From Anaerolineae bacterium (lineage in GTDB: Bacteria; Chloroflexota; Anaerolineae; Aggregatilineales; UBA2796): a DNA stretch of 64,000 nt. Both the position numbers and the translations under genes were made by a program. This document shows positions 8,109 through 17,610 of this stretch, in pieces. Location: NCBI GenBank assembly GCA_019637615.1, contig JAHBVJ010000032.1:32723-96722 (forward strand), given 5' to 3'. Under the pieces are notes generated by a model. That model worked only from the letters and a program-made list of their open reading frames with translations. It ran no database searches and was not told where the DNA came from. Position 1 is the stretch's first letter. Every line of letters starts with the position of its first letter.

Positions 8109-9488
8109 TTAGTCCTTATGCGTGTCGATGCCGTACTCTGGCAGATCGAGTGTCCACCAGTCTTCAGGTGCTTTCTGCACACCGTAGCCAAATGCGTCAT
8201 CAACATTGCGCGTAATGCTATCGAGTACGGGGAATGTGGCAACTTGCATACGTACCAAATCGTGCATAAAGCTGGCATTGCGCTTCGAGAATGGGCAGAC
8301 GGAGAAACAAATCCCGCAATTTGTGTCTAGCTCTTCGCACCAATAACGTTTGCAGCGAACCGAGTCCTCGAACCACGCCTGATGCCCCCGATTATTCCAC
8401 TCGCCTACTGGTATCCAGCCCGGTTCTGTATCAAAGCTGAGCGCACTAGGAGGGCAAGCCTCAGCACATTTTTTGCAGGAGCGACAAAATCGCGCGATTC
8501 CGGCATCGATAGGCTTATCCGGTTCCAGCGGCAAATCGGTGATGAGCTTGAAGATGCGTACCATCGGGCCAAATTCGGGAGTGATAACGCGGTTAAGGCG
8601 CGATAGCTCACCAAGACCAGCCAAAACGGCGAATGCGGGCGCAATTCCCAAGCTGTTCAAGGTCGCCTCGCCCAAGCCTTCGTAGCCAAGCCCACGTAAG
8701 AATTCTTGCGTATTATTTTGGATCATTAGCCCGCGCTGGTAGGTTTCGCTAGTGGTGATCTGTGCGATTTTAGTCGGGGCGCGTTTCATCGCAATATCTG
8801 ACATCTGCACCGTATAGACAACCACCCACTGAGCATGATTCGGGATCACCCGCTTATCGTCATCCTCGTAAGCTTGTTCAACATCCTCATACACAAGTCT
8901 TTTGCCATCGGGATCGACACTGTAAATCAACTTGCGCGTATTCTCGTCGAGCCGCACAATGCCGATAGTGGCGGCTCCCATTTGCTGCATGGCAACTTTA
9001 AGTAGGGCTGCATTTTCCTCCGGTGTTCCTTGCCAGCGCGGAAGACCCACATCCTGTGGACGCGGTGCAAGTCGCGACCCCAGAAAGCTGCGCGGCATCA
9101 ACTCGTAGGTACGGCTGAAAGCATTATGTAGCGCGTTATCTTTCAGGCTATAACCCGGTTCAGCATTGAGGATGTGTCGCCGTTCGTTCTCATCTTGAAC
9201 TTGAACAAGTCGATCATTTTCTTCGGGCGTAGCAAACCGCCCCAACCCGCGTCCAAGTAAGGTGTTTTCTGCTGCGTTGAAGCGCTCGATGCGACTCCAA
9301 TCGATACCTGTGGTAGGTTCTTCAATTTGCTTGACCCACCACGGACGCCTGTGGATGCCGCCAGACATCGGTGCGCCCAAGGCTTCGCCCGCTGCCGTCA
9401 TGCCCACGGTACCTGTCACGCCAAGAGTGGCTCCTGCAATGCCGAGCGCTTTCAAGAATTCGCGGCGGCTTGGTTTGTCAGTACTCAT
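8109..9488 (-). CDS. rdhA: Reductive dehalogenase catalytic subunit RdhA (copy 2)
   Basis: This is a second RdhA of 459 residues, clearly paralogous to the one at 6083. The start at 9488 follows a strong AGGAGGGG site. It has a Tat signal (PSRREFLKALG), the corrinoid-region motifs GLGYEGLGE and AFAVLAGLGELSRLNR, and two complete 4Fe-4S sites (cysteines 335, 338, 341, 345 and 379, 391, 394, 398). It ends an operon that begins with a histidine kinase and response regulator and includes a small RdhB-like anchor just before it. Unlike copy 1, it has no riboswitch directly upstream, so expression is probably set by the two-component system. The substrate is unknown. Confidence 0.94.
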   Translation of the reverse strand: MSTDKPSRREFLKALGIAGATLGVTGTVGMTAAGEALGAPMSGGIHRRPWWVKQIEEPTTGIDWSRIERFNAAENTLLGRGLGRFATPEENDRLVQVQDENERRHILNAEPGYSLKDNALHNAFSRTYELMPRSFLGSRLAPRPQDVGLPRWQGTPEENAALLKVAMQQMGAATIGIVRLDENTRKLIYSVDPDGKRLVYEDVEQAYEDDDKRVIPNHAQWVVVYTVQMSDIAMKRAPTKIAQITTSETYQRGLMIQNNTQEFLRGLGYEGLGEATLNSLGIAPAFAVLAGLGELSRLNRVITPEFGPMVRIFKLITDLPLEPDKPIDAGIARFCRSCKKCAEACPPSALSFDTEPGWIPVGEWNNRGHQAWFEDSVRCKRYWCEELDTNCGICFSVCPFSKRNASFMHDLVRMQVATFPVLDSITRNVDDAFGYGVQKAPEDWWTLDLPEYGIDTHKD

Positions 9489-9504
9489 TAACCCCTCCTG
9501 TGCC

Positions 9505-9831
9505 CTATTCGGCTGGATCATCGTTATCATCAATGTTTACGGGCGGTTGTGTATCGTTATACTTGTTGCTGAGATCAATGCTTTTCATAACCTCAACGAT
9601 AATCTTGGCGAGCAGCAACCCAAACGCAATGACCCCGGCAAGGATGCCTGCTTGTGGTTCATCTTCGGCTAGACTGGTGATCGCGAATTCGAACAGGATG
9701 CCAAGTGCGAGCAACCAGATGATCCACCCACTCCAATCCGCAAGCGAATAACGACGCACTCGCAAAACATAATAGCGCTTCTGGGGGACTAGGTTCTCTT
9801 TTGGCAAAGAGGGGGTGTTCTGTTCACTCAT
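9505..9831 (-). CDS. rdhB: RdhB-like membrane anchor preceding rdhA copy 2
   Basis: This is a 108-residue protein with a charged N-terminus, two hydrophobic helices (about residues 34-52 and 62-82) and an acidic tail rich in Asp and Asn. Between the helices it has SLAEDEPQAG, which lines up with the E-x-E-P-x-A motif of RdhB at 5759. It overlaps the response regulator gene as ATGA and ends 16 bases before rdhA copy 2. The anchor-before-enzyme order is unusual, and overall similarity to RdhB is weak, so this could also be another kind of accessory membrane protein. Confidence 0.62.
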   Translation of the reverse strand: MSEQNTPSLPKENLVPQKRYYVLRVRRYSLADWSGWIIWLLALGILFEFAITSLAEDEPQAGILAGVIAFGLLLAKIIVEVMKSIDLSNKYNDTQPPVNIDDNDDPAE

Positions 9832-10490
9832 TTCGCTTCTAAGAGACCATTCTTGAGTGCGTACTGAACGAGTTCCGCTCGGCTTTCCAGATGCAGCTTT
9901 TCCATCGAGCGCTGCCGATAGGTATCAACGGATTTCGGACTAATGAACAATATCTCACCGATTTCGCGGCTGCTGTAGCCTAACGCAGTCATCGCTAGCA
10001 CTTCAGACTCGCGATCACTTAATTTCTCCGGCTCGTTAACTGCGTGTAATGCGTTATCTTGGCGGCGATAATCCTGTAGCAGGACGTTGGCGACTTCAGG
10101 TGTCAGATAAGATCTCCCGTTAGCAACCTCGTGAATCGCGGTGATGAGTTCGGTATCGGCACTGCTCTTGGTAACATAACCTGCGCAACCAGCTTTGAGG
10201 ACATGCCGCACATACTGTGTGTCGGCGTGCATCGACAGAATCAACACACGCAGATGCGGATACTTTGCGGTTAATTGATCGATAATGTCCAGCCCTTTTA
10301 CCTTAGGCATCATGAGATCGAGCACGAGAACCTGAGGCTGGTGTGCCTCGACTTGATGCAGCGCTTCATCTCCATCCCCGGCCTCGCCAACCACAATCAG
10401 ATCCGGCTCACTATTGAGCAGCGCACGTAGTCCTGCTCTCAAGACCGCGTGATCGTCTGCTAAGACAATGCGGATTTTTTCTTCTCCCAT
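9828..10490 (-). CDS. NarL/FixJ-type response regulator (LuxR HTH)
   Basis: This 220-residue protein has an N-terminal receiver domain with the acidic pocket DD at residues 12-13, phospho-acceptor D58 in VLVLDLMMP, and a lysine in VTKSS. The C-terminal LuxR-type helix-turn-helix includes LSDRESEVLAMTALGYSSRE. It would be phosphorylated by the kinase encoded eight bases upstream and activate transcription. Its stop overlaps the start of the RdhB-like gene, so regulator, anchor and rdhA copy 2 are made together. That context suggests control of dehalogenase expression. Confidence 0.92.
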   Translation of the reverse strand: MGEEKIRIVLADDHAVLRAGLRALLNSEPDLIVVGEAGDGDEALHQVEAHQPQVLVLDLMMPKVKGLDIIDQLTAKYPHLRVLILSMHADTQYVRHVLKAGCAGYVTKSSADTELITAIHEVANGRSYLTPEVANVLLQDYRRQDNALHAVNEPEKLSDRESEVLAMTALGYSSREIGEILFISPKSVDTYRQRSMEKLHLESRAELVQYALKNGLLEAK

Positions 10491-10498
10491 TTCGTCAC

Positions 10499-12151
10499 CT
10501 ATAATCCATTGTTGGGCAGCGAAAGTTCCACTTGGACATGAGTGCCCTTACCGGGTGCCGAGATCAATTGGAATTGCCCTCCGAGTAGCTCAATACGTTC
10601 CCGCATACCTAAGATACCTAGGCTGCGATTATCCGTATTAAGGACTTCCGTTGTGTTAAAACCCTTGCCGTCGTCGTGAATACTCACGGTGATACGATCA
10701 TTCGCATAACTAAAACTGACCTCGACATGGGTTGCATCGGCGTGACGTGCAGTATTGGTCAACGATTCTTGGATAACGCGATACAACAGAATCTCGACTT
10801 CATACGGCAACCGCACGTTCCCGACACTGTGTGGATGAAATTCGACGGCGATGTTCGCTTTCCTAGAAAACTCGTAGATATATCCCTCCAATGCCGAGAT
10901 GAGTCCCAGATCATCCAACGCGGCAGGACGGAGGTCAGCGGCTAGACGGCGGATTTCTTGCAGCGTTTGCGCCGTCCGCTGACGGAGTTCTTCGACATGG
11001 ATTTTGACATCTTGCAGGTTGTCGCTTTTTTCCAGTATCTTGAGCTGTATCAATAGTGAAGTCAGCGCCTGTCCAGTTTCATCGTGCAGCTCACGGCTGA
11101 TACGTCGGCGTTCTTCTTCCTGTGCGGAAACGACCTTATTCAGTAGTTGTGCGCGAAGTTGCTCTTTATAGCGAAGCTCCTCCCACAACTGGCTGTTTTG
11201 CAGCGAGACCCCCAATTGATTGCAGATGCCGTTGATCAGACGGCGCTGCTGTGGCGTTAGTTGTATAGGTTCCACATACAGCATTACCAGCATACCGAGT
11301 AGTTTTTGCTTGATGCGGATCGGGGTAATCACGATCGTCTTGATCTGATCGTCAACCTGTTGACACATCGTGATGAAATCGGGTGCCACATCACCGATGT
11401 CTTGCCTACCTGAAATTGTCAGGGTGTCTTCTAGTTTAAGTAACTGTGTATTGTTGGTAATGAATTTTGGTAAATAATTATTGATACATTCAACGTGTGC
11501 TTCAGACAAATGCTGATGGGTCGCGATGGTTGGTGTGTCCTCAACAAACATAATCACCATGCCAGCAGTTGCGCCTGTGTTTTCGAGGGTAAGCGTCAAC
11601 CCATACTGGCTCACCTGTTGTTGTAAATAGGATTGGTTCGCCATATCGGATAGCTTGTACAGCATTTCCAGTTCATGATTGCGATGCTGTAAATCTTTGT
11701 TGAAGGTTTCAAGCTCTTGTCGGGAGGTAACCAAACCAACGATCATATCATTGAACGCACGTCCCAATTCTCCGATCTCATCATTCGCCCACACTGGTGC
11801 GCGGACGCCTAAGTCGCCGTGTTTTACGCGCTTTGCCACCGAGGTCATATCCAGAATTGGACGTGTTAGAAACCATGTCAAAAATGAGGCAATACCCAAC
11901 CCAAGTATCGCGGCAAGCACGGTAATGATGGAGACGCCACGCATTCCAATCGACATGGCTTGCTCCACGCGTTCTTCGGTCAGCAAATAGGACAGCCAAC
12001 CTCCTAACTGGTTACTGACCCACCATGCAATCGTGAATCCAAGGATGAGGAGCGGGAAAACGATAATACCGATAATTTTCTGTCGCAACGGCACCCGTCC
12101 AGCCCACGCCCAAAAAATGCTCCAGACAGTAGATTGACGGGTTGTGTTCAT
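10499..12151 (-). CDS. Sensor histidine kinase (HAMP-GAF-HisKA_3)
   Basis: This is a 550-residue NarX/DegS-class kinase. Two transmembrane helices (about residues 24-46 and 72-94) enclose only a short outer loop. A HAMP domain, a short coiled coil and a GAF-like domain (about 170-330) follow. The dimerisation helix carries the phospho-acceptor in RRISRELHDETGQ. The ATPase domain has N-box NTARHADA, DDGKGF and GILGMRERIELLGG. The small extracytoplasmic loop suggests that signal sensing is in the membrane or in the cytoplasmic GAF domain. It heads the operon with the response regulator, RdhB-like anchor and rdhA copy 2. Confidence 0.93.
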   Translation of the reverse strand: MNTTRQSTVWSIFWAWAGRVPLRQKIIGIIVFPLLILGFTIAWWVSNQLGGWLSYLLTEERVEQAMSIGMRGVSIITVLAAILGLGIASFLTWFLTRPILDMTSVAKRVKHGDLGVRAPVWANDEIGELGRAFNDMIVGLVTSRQELETFNKDLQHRNHELEMLYKLSDMANQSYLQQQVSQYGLTLTLENTGATAGMVIMFVEDTPTIATHQHLSEAHVECINNYLPKFITNNTQLLKLEDTLTISGRQDIGDVAPDFITMCQQVDDQIKTIVITPIRIKQKLLGMLVMLYVEPIQLTPQQRRLINGICNQLGVSLQNSQLWEELRYKEQLRAQLLNKVVSAQEEERRRISRELHDETGQALTSLLIQLKILEKSDNLQDVKIHVEELRQRTAQTLQEIRRLAADLRPAALDDLGLISALEGYIYEFSRKANIAVEFHPHSVGNVRLPYEVEILLYRVIQESLTNTARHADATHVEVSFSYANDRITVSIHDDGKGFNTTEVLNTDNRSLGILGMRERIELLGGQFQLISAPGKGTHVQVELSLPNNGL

Positions 12152-12268
12152 AACTCAAAAGAGGACAAAATAGACTACCCCCAACATGTATTCTTACTTT
12201 AACCGTTTTCATTTGCCTCAACAGTGTCATTTGTCAGAACGTTACGCGTTATTTGTCGCTGCTTAGGA

Positions 12269-12540
12269 CTACAGCGACACTCCCCAAGGTGAGAGCCGAT
12301 TCCTTTGCCTATCCCGAAGCGTGGACGGCGAAAACAGATGACATTCAAGCCGGACATAAGCACGCACCGCTAACCCAATGTGGTTGCGCTGACTGCCTTC
12401 GATCCGGAACTGGCCTGCTTCAACGCCACTAAACTGCTTGAGCGAACGATAATAACCTTCAATCAACCGCGCACGGTCAGTATGCGCCTGTCGTGTCGCC
12501 GTGTGGGTCACTGTCCGAAATACTTGAACTAAGTTGGATT
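12269..12540 (-). pseudogene. Remnant of an IS transposase (C-terminal end)
   Basis: An open stretch of about 80-90 codons encodes the tail of a DDE transposase of the IS701/IS4-like type. The run HTDRARLIEGYYRSLKQFSG followed by VEAGQFR and SQRNHIGLAVRAYVRLE is characteristic of the helix after the catalytic glutamate. In-frame stops lie just upstream, and no N-terminal part or inverted repeats are seen, so this is a decayed fragment with the first two catalytic aspartates missing. Confidence 0.65.
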
Positions 12541-12823
12541 ATTAATCGCATTTTGTGCGACTATCCTATCGGTACACTCAATTATCCACTTGGCTCACGT
12601 GTTTGTTCTCAACCGGGTTTGCCCCAGTTGGAAGACACCAGCCCCGCTTATGATTGTATTGATGGAGTGCAATGTGACCGGATATTTCTCATTGAGAGGA
12701 TACAGACGCGGTCATCCTTTGTCCTATCAGCCCATGAGCATTTCTTAATTCCGTTATAATGACGAACGTGACTAATTTAGTGTCATCATTTCCCTTGCAT
12801 GTTCGGTAAGATGAGGAGAGGCC
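12521..12823. other. Intergenic region with a candidate promoter for the GH13 gene
   Basis: No gene is seen here. A TATAAT box at 12755-12760 lies 63 bases before the GH13 start on the plus strand, with only a poor -35 upstream. The rest is unremarkable and may include debris of the transposase remnant. Confidence 0.4.
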
Positions 12824-14680
12824 ATGATCAACTTGGCTGAGGTTGGCGCTCATGTGACGCAGCAGGCAAACGGCGATTGGGAAGTCTACGTAGGGCTGTA
12901 TCTGCCCAATATCAGCGCGGACAAGGGATATGAAGTCATCGTGCGGATTATCCACGAGCGCGATCAGTTCATCCGGCGCATCGAGCCGAAAAACTTCCCG
13001 CTGACGGATCGCAGTGCGCAGACGGCTGGCTTGTGGAATATGACCGTGAACTTGACAGCAGCCGCAGATGGCAATTTCGGGCAGGCGGGGAAGTACCTGT
13101 ATCGGTTTCAACTGCTCCGCAACGGCGAAGTCGTCGCTTTCTGGTTTGCCGATCCGTTCGCCTTCGATATGGGGCTAGGCACGCTGTCGGCCTTTACCGT
13201 CGGCAGCGCGACTCCGCAGTTCGCATGGACGGATCAGAATTACAGCGTCCCAGACATCCATGATCTTGTGGTGTACGAACTGCATGTCGGGGAATTCAAC
13301 CGCACGTTTGATGGCGTCGGCGATCAACTGGATTATTTGAAGGGCTTGGGCGTCAACGCCATCGAGTTTATGCCGATCACGGCGGTGAAGGAGAGCGTCG
13401 AATGGGGCTATACGCCGCTCGGCTACTTCACGCCGGATTATCTCTTCGGCGGCGTGGAGGCGTTCAAGCGGCTGGTGGATAACTGCCACGCGCGGGACAT
13501 CGCGGTGATCCTCGATGCGGTGTATGCCCACGCTCATCCAGAGTTCGCGTACAACCTCGTGTATCTGTCTACGGGCGAACGTAACCCGATGATGGGGATT
13601 TTTCAGGGCGAATTCTTCTCCGATAGGCTGGGGACGGATTACAGCTTGCCGTTCACGCGCGACTTTTTCTTGGCGGTCAACCAGCACTGGTTACAAGAGT
13701 ATCATGTGGACGGCTTCCGCTACGACTATGTGCCGGGGTTTTATGACGGGGCGCTCGGACAAGGCTACGCCCAACTGGTGTACGACACGTATCAGCACTC
13801 AAAGCAATATGCGCGCTTCCAGACCGCCGCCGGTTACAGCAAGATCATTCAGTGTGCCGAACATCTGCCTGATCCACAGGGAATCGTGAGCAATACGTAC
13901 TCGAATAGCTGCTGGCAAAATCAGTTATTCGATAAGGCGTGGGAAATGGCACGCTATCATTACGTGGATGCGTCGTTCGCCTTCCTGCTCGATCCGCAGT
14001 TGACGGGATACCCGCTTGAATACCAGAATCCGAGCACGCAAGAGCATTTTCCCGTTGCGCCGTTCCAGTACATTGAATCGCACGATCACAGCCGTTTCAT
14101 CACGGTGTTCGGGACGCGATCGCTGACCGACCCCTTCGGCTATGCCTACGGCAACCGTGAACTGTTTTACAAGACACAGCCGTATGTGATCGCGTTGTAC
14201 ACGGGCAAGGGTATCCCGATGCTGTGGCAGGGGCAGGAATTTGCCGAGAATTGGAGCCTGCCTGATGGCGGGCTGGCGCGGAATCTGGTGGAGCGGTTGG
14301 TTCACTGGGAATATTTTTATGACCGACCGGGCAGGGCGTTGATCCGCCTGTACCGCATTCTGGGCGAACTGCGGCAAAAACAGCGTGCGCTGCGGGGACG
14401 TGATTTTTACTACTACAACGATGGCGACCATCTGCGCAAGGGCGTGATCGCGTTCCGGCGGGATGCGCCCGCGACCGCCGCTTCGCCCGCCGAGAGCATT
14501 ATCGTCGTGCTCAATTTCAGCGATCTCGATACGTGGGTCGATGTCGAGTTCGGATCGGCGGGAAGTTGGAGCGAGTGCCTCGACCAGCCCACTGTGATCG
14601 CGTTCCAGACCACGCAAGGCGCGACGGTACGCACGATCCGCGTTCCATCCAACTATGGCGCTGTGTACGCGCGACAGTAG
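12824..14680 (+). CDS. GH13 alpha-amylase-family glycosidase
   Basis: This 618-residue cytoplasmic protein has no signal peptide. It starts with an all-beta domain (about residues 1-120, CBM48-like, with YLYRFQLLRNGEVVAFWFADP), followed by a GH13 TIM barrel. The barrel carries GYFTPDY, the nucleophile region DGFRYDYV, the acid/base glutamate in IIQCAEHLPDP and the transition-state pair in IESHDHSRF. A C-terminal beta domain follows. The overall layout resembles glycogen branching enzyme and maltooligosyltrehalose trehalohydrolase, so it acts on alpha-1,4 or alpha-1,6 glucans. The exact reaction is not decided. A GAGGAGAGG site precedes the ATG, and the gene appears to stand alone. Confidence 0.88.
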   Translation: MINLAEVGAHVTQQANGDWEVYVGLYLPNISADKGYEVIVRIIHERDQFIRRIEPKNFPLTDRSAQTAGLWNMTVNLTAAADGNFGQAGKYLYRFQLLRNGEVVAFWFADPFAFDMGLGTLSAFTVGSATPQFAWTDQNYSVPDIHDLVVYELHVGEFNRTFDGVGDQLDYLKGLGVNAIEFMPITAVKESVEWGYTPLGYFTPDYLFGGVEAFKRLVDNCHARDIAVILDAVYAHAHPEFAYNLVYLSTGERNPMMGIFQGEFFSDRLGTDYSLPFTRDFFLAVNQHWLQEYHVDGFRYDYVPGFYDGALGQGYAQLVYDTYQHSKQYARFQTAAGYSKIIQCAEHLPDPQGIVSNTYSNSCWQNQLFDKAWEMARYHYVDASFAFLLDPQLTGYPLEYQNPSTQEHFPVAPFQYIESHDHSRFITVFGTRSLTDPFGYAYGNRELFYKTQPYVIALYTGKGIPMLWQGQEFAENWSLPDGGLARNLVERLVHWEYFYDRPGRALIRLYRILGELRQKQRALRGRDFYYYNDGDHLRKGVIAFRRDAPATAASPAESIIVVLNFSDLDTWVDVEFGSAGSWSECLDQPTVIAFQTTQGATVRTIRVPSNYGAVYARQ

Positions 14681-14856
14681 CGCTTGACAGGTGATAATAA
14701 GGTAAAAATGCTGCCAACGTTGCGCCGTAAAGGGATCGTGACCCGCGCCGACGCTCAACGTCGGTTTGTCGTGGGTTGCGATTCCGTAAGGATTGGTTAA
14801 AATGGCGGCGTTTTGTAAAAACTTATAAAAACCCTGTTTAAGCAAAGACGTTACGC

Positions 14857-16065
14857 ATGAGGTTGCAAATCGTTAGCAAGTTGGATCATCCAGATAGTGT
14901 TACCCAGATCGGCGGCGGCATGGCTGCTAGTGCCGTATTGGGAGTCGTGATGATCGGCTTGGTGGGCATGGCGCTGCTGCTGCCGCCCTTCTCGATTGTG
15001 CAACGCTGGCAGCAGCGCGGTGACGGCACTGCACTGACGGCGGGAGCACAAGCAAAAGTGCTCGGTAAGCCGCCGAGTACCGCGCAAGCCACCGATAGTT
15101 CAGACTTGCCCATCACGATGTCGCCCATCAGCACGACGTACCGCTTGACTTCTTCTGATACCGACTCGAACTCCCACTCTGTACAACTTAGCGTGAATGT
15201 CCCGGAAGCCTACCGCGCTTCTGCTGTGGACATCGCGGTTTGGGCGGAGAATGGGTGGCGGATCGTGCCGTCAGCGCGGACGGAAGACGCGGCGCAGCGG
15301 ACGGCGACGGTAGTAGACATGCCAAGCCGTGTGGCGCTAGTGCAGTTGGCGCAGATCACGCCGCTGATGAGCGTGCTGCTGGAGCCGGGGCAGGTGCTGC
15401 GGCCTGAGATGCAAGCCGTGGCGGATGTAGTGCAGCCCGCTGGCATGACGCCGGACGCGTCGGGAAACCTGACCGGACTGCTGCCGAACGGGATCGAGTT
15501 TGGACAGGGCTACGCCGTGCTGCCGCTGATCCGCTGCGAAGACGGGGAGATGCTCACCCGCTTGCTGACGGATCAAGCGCTGCAAACGGCACACCTGAAC
15601 GCGCTGGTGGACTTCGCCACGAGCCAGCCCTACGCGGGTTTAGCGCTGGACTATCGCGGCGTGACGGCAGACCTCAAGGACGACTACACCGCTTTCTTGC
15701 ATAGGCTGGCGGAACGGTTGGCAATGAGCAAGCGCACGCTGACCGTCATGCTGACCAGCGGCGAAGAGGCGTACGATTGGGGTGCGATTGGGCAACTTGC
15801 CAACGCGGTGCAGGTGCGGTTAAGCAGTGATGCGGTATCTTTTTCCGGCATTGTTAACCAGATCACAAGCCAGATCAGCCGCGCTAAATTGCAGATTATC
15901 TTGACCAGTGACGTGGCGGACGTGCTGGTCAGTCAACTTGCTATCGTTTCCGCCGCGAATCTTGCGGGCGTTGGGGTGGCTGCGGTTGCCGTCGAGGGCG
16001 ATACCAGCACTGTAGCGCGGGTGATCACACCCTATAAGCTGCCCATGCTGAGTGGGCAACACTAA
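14857..16065 (+). CDS. Membrane-anchored GH18-like protein, catalytic Glu apparently lost
   Basis: This 402-residue protein has a hydrophobic segment near residues 20-50, so it is probably anchored and exposed outside. The second half resembles the barrel of GH18 proteins of the YaaH/spore-wall type, with a strand reading YAGLALDYRGV where active GH18 enzymes have a D-x-x-D-x-D-x-E motif. The final Glu is Arg or Gly here, so I expect a carbohydrate-binding pseudoenzyme. The middle portion (residues about 85-170) looks like an immunoglobulin-like beta domain. It is followed 12 bases later by the GH clan A gene and is probably co-transcribed. Family assignment is from pattern only. Confidence 0.6.
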   Translation: MRLQIVSKLDHPDSVTQIGGGMAASAVLGVVMIGLVGMALLLPPFSIVQRWQQRGDGTALTAGAQAKVLGKPPSTAQATDSSDLPITMSPISTTYRLTSSDTDSNSHSVQLSVNVPEAYRASAVDIAVWAENGWRIVPSARTEDAAQRTATVVDMPSRVALVQLAQITPLMSVLLEPGQVLRPEMQAVADVVQPAGMTPDASGNLTGLLPNGIEFGQGYAVLPLIRCEDGEMLTRLLTDQALQTAHLNALVDFATSQPYAGLALDYRGVTADLKDDYTAFLHRLAERLAMSKRTLTVMLTSGEEAYDWGAIGQLANAVQVRLSSDAVSFSGIVNQITSQISRAKLQIILTSDVADVLVSQLAIVSAANLAGVGVAAVAVEGDTSTVARVITPYKLPMLSGQH

Positions 16066-16077
16066 GGAGAGAACGAC

Positions 16078-17544
16078 TTGGCGACCAACACAACGATGAG
16101 TTTGCCTATTCCGCGCCACCGGGAGCGCGTACGCTACTTCGCTACCATCTGGGCAGGCATCACCCTGCTGTTTGGGGCAGGTACGTTCATCGCGGTGTAT
16201 GCAGGAACAGGGGTGGTCAACGCTAAACAATTGAACTTGAACGGCGGCCTAGGCTCAAACGGCAGCGGGGTAGCAGCTTTGCAGATCACCGCGACGCCGT
16301 TCCCGACCTTCCCACCGGAGAATACGGAAGTGCCTGCCACCGTGCCCACGGATGCGCCAACAGAGGCTCCGGCGCAGCCTGCCGCCGTTGGCCCCACGGC
16401 GACGATCCCGCCGAAGCAGGACACCGCCTTCGATCTGGGCATCGCAGTGCAAAAGAATGCCGATCCCAACGTGTACAAAATCTGGGTAAGCGCGGTCAAA
16501 GATGACCTGAAATTGAACTGGGTGAAGTCCCAGATCGTGTGGCGTGATACCGAAAAGGTTAAGGGACAGATCGATTTCGCGGAGATGGATGTCGCGATCA
16601 ACCAACTGAGCGAGGCCAACGTAAAGGTGATGTTGAGCATCACCAAAGCGCCAGATTGGGCACGCGACCCCGGCGCGAAGATTGCGGCAAACCAATTTGA
16701 TGGCCCGCCCGCTAACCCGCAAGACCTTGCCGATTTCGTGACGGCGATCTTGACGCGGTATCCGGGTAAGGTACACGCCATCGAGGTCTGGAACGAAATC
16801 AACCTTGACCGCGAATGGTCAACCAACCCGCAGCGCCTTGACGCGCGCCGCTATGTCGATCTGCTGCGTGTGACGCGTGACGCCATCCGCGCGATTGATC
16901 CGAACATCATCGTGATCTCGTCGGCGCTGGCACCGACGGGCGGCAACGGCAACCCGAACTCCGCGCAAGATGACTTCGTATATATGGATTCGCTGATCGC
17001 AGCAGGCGTTTTGCAATATGCTGACTGCGTTGGTACGCATCATAACGGCTTGAATGTGCCGCCAACCGCTGCCGATTATCGCAATATTCCAGAGCGCGTC
17101 CCGCCCGCCAAGTATCGCGGCCCATGGTCGTCGCCACATCATAGCTGGTCATTCCGTGCTACGCTGCAAGGCTATATGGATAAAATCCGCGCGGCGAACA
17201 GCACGACACCGCTGTGCGTGACCGAGTTTGGCTGGCCTAGTATGGAAGGCTTGACCGGACAGCCGCGCGAGGGCTTCGGCTATGCCTTCGACAACACGCT
17301 GCAAGATCAGGCGACGTTCACCGATGAGGCCATCACGTGGATGCAGCAGTCGGGCGCGGTACGCTTGGCGTTCGTGTGGAACCTCAACTATGGTGCGCAG
17401 GTCGGCTGGAAGGTCGCGCCGGATGATCCCGTGAGTGATAACGTGCTGTGGGCTATCCTTGGGCCAGAATGGTCGAAGCGCCCCGTCTGGCAAAAGATCG
17501 CTGACCGCAACTTCCGGGGACAGCCGCGCACCGCCGCGCCGTAA
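16078..17544 (+). CDS. Membrane-anchored glycoside hydrolase, clan GH-A (GH5/GH39-like)
   Basis: This 488-residue protein starts at TTG 16078, with a strong AAGGAGAG site seven bases upstream. One transmembrane helix (about residues 22-45) and a Pro/Thr/Ala-rich linker (about 80-115) place the catalytic domain outside the cell. The domain is a TIM barrel with the acid/base glutamate in IEVWNEINLDREW and the nucleophile in CVTEFGWPS, both intact. Such enzymes cleave beta-linked polysaccharides, and the substrate is not readable. It follows the GH18-like gene closely, suggesting a joint role at the cell surface. A terminator lies 30 bases after its stop. Confidence 0.83.
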   Translation: MATNTTMSLPIPRHRERVRYFATIWAGITLLFGAGTFIAVYAGTGVVNAKQLNLNGGLGSNGSGVAALQITATPFPTFPPENTEVPATVPTDAPTEAPAQPAAVGPTATIPPKQDTAFDLGIAVQKNADPNVYKIWVSAVKDDLKLNWVKSQIVWRDTEKVKGQIDFAEMDVAINQLSEANVKVMLSITKAPDWARDPGAKIAANQFDGPPANPQDLADFVTAILTRYPGKVHAIEVWNEINLDREWSTNPQRLDARRYVDLLRVTRDAIRAIDPNIIVISSALAPTGGNGNPNSAQDDFVYMDSLIAAGVLQYADCVGTHHNGLNVPPTAADYRNIPERVPPAKYRGPWSSPHHSWSFRATLQGYMDKIRAANSTTPLCVTEFGWPSMEGLTGQPREGFGYAFDNTLQDQATFTDEAITWMQQSGAVRLAFVWNLNYGAQVGWKVAPDDPVSDNVLWAILGPEWSKRPVWQKIADRNFRGQPRTAAP

Positions 17545-17573
17545 ACAAGCCGTAACTCCGCATTGATTTCACA

Positions 17574-17610
17574 ACGATCTCGTCCGCTGCTGTGGACGGG
17601 ATCGTTTTTA
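17574..17610 (+). terminator. Intrinsic terminator after the GH-A gene
   Basis: AACGATCTCGTCC and GGACGGGATCGTT form a near-perfect stem around an eight-base loop, followed by TTTTTA. It is placed 30 bases past the stop of the glycosidase gene. Confidence 0.85.
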
